A stretch of DNA of 7,573 nucleotides from Thermodesulfovibrionales bacterium (GTDB lineage: Bacteria > Nitrospirota > Thermodesulfovibrionia > Thermodesulfovibrionales > UBA1546): the NCBI GenBank assembly GCA_030018605.1, contig JASEHP010000072.1:1-7573 (forward strand), given 5' to 3'. Position numbers and translations under genes: made by a program. This document shows, in pieces, positions 5,046 through 7,573 of the stretch. Each line of letters starts with the position of its first letter. Position 1 is the first letter of the stretch. Under the pieces are notes generated by a model. It was not told where the DNA came from and did not search any database. It saw only the letters and a program-made list of their open reading frames with translations.

Positions 5046-5924
5046 ATGAAAAACATAGGCGGACAGGCGGTAATAGAGGGAGTGATGATGAAGTCCCCGA
5101 AAGGCTGGACAGTGGCTGTAAGGGATGCTAAGGGGGATATTCATGTGAAAAGGGAATGCCTGTCTGAACTTCCAAAGCTGCTGAAGGTTCCGATGCTCAG
5201 GGGAGTTGCTGCTTTGTTCCATGCGCTTTTCCTCGGAGTGAAGGCAATTGAGTTCTCTGCAAGCAAGGCATATGATGAAGACGAAAAACCGATGAGCCCT
5301 TTCACTATCAGCCTGACAATGGGCTTTGCCTTTATAATAGGGATTGCGCTTTTTGTGCTCCTTCCGCTGTATGTGACTAAGCTTATCGGCATTGCAATTA
5401 TTCCTGTTTCTGAGAATTCATTCTTATTTAACATTGTTGACGGGATAATAAGAGTTCTTATATTTACGGGTTATGTCATCGCAATCGGGCTCTGGAAGGA
5501 GATGAGAAGGATATTTGAGTATCACGGCGCAGAGCATAAAGTCATACACGCATACGAGGACGGCAAGGAGCTTAATGTGGAGAATGTAAAGCGTTTCAGC
5601 CCTCATCACCCAAGGTGCGGCACAAGTTTTCTTCTGATAGTTATGATAACAAGCATCTTCGTATTTTCTTTCATCCCGCAGTCATGGTTTTTTATTTATA
5701 AGTTTCTTTCAAGGCTTATCCTTATTCCTGCGGTGGCAGGGCTTTCCTATGAGATTTTGAAGCTTTCTGCAAAGATGAAAGACAATCCAATTATAAACCT
5801 TATGATTATCCCTGGGCTTCTTTTGCAGAGGCTCACAACCCATGACCCTGATGGCAGTCAGATAGAGGTTGCCATTACAGCGTTAAGAGAGGTTCTTAAA
5901 TTAGAGGCGGAAAATGCTGCTTGA
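5046..5924 (+). CDS. DUF1385 family membrane protein (YqhQ-like)
   Basis: This 292-residue protein belongs to the DUF1385/YqhQ family, whose molecular role is not established; it has been labelled a predicted metal-dependent enzyme. The N-terminal signature GGQAVIEGVMM (residues 5-15) is intact. The conserved EYHGAEHKVIHAYE (158-171) and HPRCGTSF (188-195) offer candidate metal ligands His160, His164, His168, His188 and Cys191. Hydrophobic segments at roughly 88-110, 128-149, 195-212, 218-235 and 250-262 suggest an integral inner-membrane protein, with the His-rich motifs between the second and third segments. The ATG at 5046 follows GAGG by eight bases, and the conserved N-terminus fixes the start. 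The 3' end overlaps prfA by 11 bases, so the two are co-expressed. Pairing with prfA and rpmE is a recurrent arrangement. Confidence 0.92.
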   Translation: MKNIGGQAVIEGVMMKSPKGWTVAVRDAKGDIHVKRECLSELPKLLKVPMLRGVAALFHALFLGVKAIEFSASKAYDEDEKPMSPFTISLTMGFAFIIGIALFVLLPLYVTKLIGIAIIPVSENSFLFNIVDGIIRVLIFTGYVIAIGLWKEMRRIFEYHGAEHKVIHAYEDGKELNVENVKRFSPHHPRCGTSFLLIVMITSIFVFSFIPQSWFFIYKFLSRLILIPAVAGLSYEILKLSAKMKDNPIINLMIIPGLLLQRLTTHDPDGSQIEVAITALREVLKLEAENAA

Positions 5925-6978
5925 AAAACTCCAGACAATAGAAGACAGGTACGATAAGCTTACGGGTCTGATGATAGACCCGAAGGTTCTGTCCACGCCG
6001 CAGGAATATCAAAAGTACTCAAAGGAACAGTCTGAACTTCAGTCCCTTGTTGAAAAGATCCGTGAGTACAAAAAACTTTTGACGGATATGGAAGGAGCGG
6101 AAGAAATCCTTAAGGGCGGCGATAACGAAATGAGAGAGCTTGCACAGGCAGAGCTTAATGGACTGAAGGAGAGAAAGCCTAAGATAGAAGAAGACCTGAA
6201 GGTAATGCTTTTGCCGAAAGACCCGAGGGATGAAAAAAGCGTAATACTTGAGATAAGGGCAGGCACAGGCGGAGAAGAGGCGGCTCTTTTTGCTTCAAAC
6301 CTTTTCAGGATGTACTCTAAATATGCCGAGACAAGGAGATGGAAGGTAGAGGTAATTGATTCCAGCCCGACAGGCATGGGAGGGTTAAAAGAGATAATTG
6401 CAAATATCACGGGCAAGGGCGCATACAGCAGGCTGAAATATGAGAGTGGTGTTCACAGAGTGCAGAGGGTGCCTGTAACTGAAGGATCCGGAAGGATTCA
6501 CACATCAGCAGCGACAGTCGCTGTTTTGCCTGAGGCTGAAGATGTTGATATAAAGGTTGAAGAAAAGGATATTAGGATTGATACATTTTGTTCATCAGGC
6601 GCTGGCGGGCAGAGCGTAAACACGACCTATTCTGCAGTGAGGATTACCCATGTGCCAACAGGGCTTGTTGTGCAGTGTCAGGATGAGAGGTCACAGCTAA
6701 AGAACAGAGAAAAGGCGATGAAGGTTTTGCGTTCAAGGCTTCTTGAGCTTGAGATAGAGAAAAAAGATAAGGAACGCGCTGCTGACAGAAAAACACAGGT
6801 CGGCACAGGCGACAGGAGCGAGAGGATACGGACGTACAATTTTCCGCAGAACAGGATGACCGACCACAGGATAGGGCTGACCCTTCACAGGCTGGAGAGC
6901 GTTCTTGAAGGCAATATTGATGAGATAATAGACAACCTTATCGCTCACTATCAGGCAGAGAAGCTGAAGGAGTTGTAA
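5914..6978 (+). CDS. prfA: Peptide chain release factor 1
   Basis: RF1 reads UAA and UAG stop codons and triggers release of the finished peptide. The 354-residue length is typical. The N-terminal helical domain occupies about 1-95. Domain 2 carries the codon-recognition tripeptide as Pro187-Val-Thr189 (RVPVTE), the RF1-type PxT rather than the RF2 SPF. The catalytic GGQ loop is at 231-233 (SSGAGGQSVNTT). GTGGEEAALFA (117-127) and GRIHTSAATVAVLPE (193-207) are further family blocks. The ATG at 5914 lies within the end of the DUF1385 gene, six bases after GAGG. The usual downstream partner prmC, which methylates the GGQ glutamine, is absent; a convergent vsr gene occupies its place. Confidence 0.98.
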   Translation: MLLEKLQTIEDRYDKLTGLMIDPKVLSTPQEYQKYSKEQSELQSLVEKIREYKKLLTDMEGAEEILKGGDNEMRELAQAELNGLKERKPKIEEDLKVMLLPKDPRDEKSVILEIRAGTGGEEAALFASNLFRMYSKYAETRRWKVEVIDSSPTGMGGLKEIIANITGKGAYSRLKYESGVHRVQRVPVTEGSGRIHTSAATVAVLPEAEDVDIKVEEKDIRIDTFCSSGAGGQSVNTTYSAVRITHVPTGLVVQCQDERSQLKNREKAMKVLRSRLLELEIEKKDKERAADRKTQVGTGDRSERIRTYNFPQNRMTDHRIGLTLHRLESVLEGNIDEIIDNLIAHYQAEKLKEL

Positions 6979-6988
6979 CGATAGAATT

Positions 6989-7047
6989 AAGCCGCCGGTG
7001 AATAACCTCAGAATGAAAATCAAATCAGGTTTGTCACCGGTCGGCTT
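6989..7047. terminator. Long hairpin between convergent prfA and vsr, possible bidirectional terminator
   Basis: AAGCCG-CCGGTGA (6989-7001) pairs with TCACCGG (7034-7040) and CGGCTT (7042-7047), giving thirteen pairs with one bulged T at 7041. Inside, AACCT (7004-7008) can pair with AGGTT (7027-7031). The right arm covers the vsr stop codon. T-runs are poor on both sides, so termination efficiency is doubtful. Its place between two 3' ends supports a terminator role. Confidence 0.5.
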
Positions 7048-7462
7048 GAATGACTGGTTGTGCAGTCTCTTTTATTCGTTTTAGTTTCTGATTGAGTCTT
7101 CCTGTCTTAATTTCATGTTCCCAAATTCTGATTACCTGCCAGCCTTTCATCTTCAGCACCTTTGTTATTTTCCCGTCTCTAATTTTATTCTTCTCAATTT
7201 TGTTGTTCCAGTAATTTACATTTGATGAAGGCATACGACAATGGCTATGGCAACTGTGCCAAAAGCAGCCGTCAATAAACACCGCTATCTTTAAACGTGG
7301 GAAAACAAAATCAGGCTTACCGGTCAATGGGTAATTGCGACGCCACCCAGCAATGCCTTTGTCTTTGAGGATAGAGATAAACCTAAGTTCAGTAGATTTA
7401 GTGTTTCTTGACTTCACGCTTGCCATAATTCTTGAGCGTTCGGTCTTTGAAAAAGTATCCAC
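7034..7462 (-). CDS. vsr: Very short patch repair (Vsr) family DNA mismatch endonuclease
   Basis: Vsr nicks DNA at T:G mismatches formed by deamination of 5-methylcytosine. The 142 residues align with the family core: SRIMASVKSRNTKSTELR at 10-27, GKPDFVFP at 48-55, FIDGCFWHSC at 62-71, NYWNNKIEKNKIRD at 83-96 and WQVIRIWEHEI at 108-118. Key positions coincide with E. coli Vsr numbering: Glu25, catalytic Asp51 and His69. Cys66 and the Cys/His cluster at 71-75 plus His116 could serve a zinc site. The start is GTG at 7462-7460; an in-frame TGA two codons upstream rules out a longer protein, and the N-terminus matches the family. No strong Shine-Dalgarno sequence is seen. It is antiparallel to everything else, looks slightly AT-richer than prfA, adjoins an IS end, and has no methyltransferase beside it, all consistent with acquired DNA. 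Confidence 0.92.
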   Translation of the reverse strand: MDTFSKTERSRIMASVKSRNTKSTELRFISILKDKGIAGWRRNYPLTGKPDFVFPRLKIAVFIDGCFWHSCHSHCRMPSSNVNYWNNKIEKNKIRDGKITKVLKMKGWQVIRIWEHEIKTGRLNQKLKRIKETAQPVIQADR

Positions 7463-7499
7463 TGTTCACTTGATAATTTCTATCCAAGACTCGTCAAAC

Positions 7500-7529
7500 T
7501 TTATAGCCTTGAGAATTTGGTACTGTCAA
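7500..7529 (-). promoter_or_regulatory. Promoter reading into vsr, with its -35 box inside the IS end
   Basis: On the minus strand a perfect TTGACA (complement of 7524-7529) lies 18 bases ahead of TATAAA (complement of 7500-7505), a five-of-six -10 box. Transcription would begin near 7493, about 30 bases before the vsr GTG. The -35 box falls inside the putative IS256-like inverted repeat and the -10 box lies outside it. This is the layout of a hybrid promoter created by insertion. Confidence 0.6.
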
Positions 7530-7573
7530 CTATTTTGTGTAAATTTGATAAAGGGGCAAATTGGGCCGCACCT
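7519..7573. mobile_element. Probable IS256-family terminus entering from the right edge
   Basis: The sequence from 7519, GGTACTGTCAACTATTTTG then TGTAAA, resembles the terminal inverted repeats of IS256/Mutator-type elements, which commonly read CTGTCAA...TTTTGTGTAA at their ends. No coding sequence is visible in the 55 bases available, which fits the short untranslated margin of such an element. No transposase, opposite end or 8-bp target duplication can be seen, so the boundary at about 7519 and the family are both tentative. Confidence 0.45.

Noticed and set aside
89..7518. Composite transposon carrying the whole block between two IS ends
   Set aside because: The two ends look like different IS families and the enclosed genes are core housekeeping genes in a conserved order.

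Overview
The window is a compact bacterial housekeeping block, almost all on the + strand, bounded at both edges by what look like ends of two unrelated insertion sequences. Base composition is in the 40s % G+C by eye, codons are purine-rich on the + strand, and four of the ten complete genes use TTG or GTG starts. The gene order aroQ - Xaa-Pro peptidase - efp - accB - accC resembles the yqhS-yqhT-efp-accB-accC neighbourhood of Bacillus subtilis. The PilZ gene, the rpmE-DUF1385-prfA cluster and the style of the proteins fit a deep-branching anaerobe of the Nitrospirota/Thermodesulfovibrio or deltaproteobacterial type better than a Firmicute. This placement is an inference and not firm.

Layout. 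Positions 1-88 carry the end of an IS (IS21-like by its repeated terminal sites), whose own gene starts on the minus strand at position 8 and leaves the window. A candidate promoter follows. Next comes a tight operon (181-4428): aroQ (shikimate pathway), a family M24 aminopeptidase, efp (translation of polyproline stretches), accB and accC (biotin carrier and biotin carboxylase of acetyl-CoA carboxylase), and a small PilZ-domain protein overlapping accC by 4 bases. A 55-bp imperfect palindrome sits between efp and accB. rpmE (zinc-type ribosomal protein L31) has its own sigma70-type promoter and a clear intrinsic terminator.

The 318-base gap after rpmE (4728-5045) is a train of hairpins. It includes one 60-bp palindromic repeat inserted inside another copy of the same kind of repeat. 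Then DUF1385 (YqhQ family membrane protein) and prfA (release factor 1) overlap by 11 bases. prfA is not followed by its usual partner prmC. Instead a Vsr-type mismatch endonuclease gene converges on it from the right. The right edge (about 7519 onward) looks like an IS256-family terminus, and its inverted repeat appears to supply the -35 box of a promoter reading into vsr.

The core genes serve growth: aromatic biosynthesis, fatty acid initiation and protein synthesis. I see no CRISPR array, defence island or clearly new multi-gene system. The points most worth checking are the IS-derived hybrid promoter of vsr, the nested palindromic repeats, the PilZ gene coupled to accC, and the Arg-tipped EF-P.
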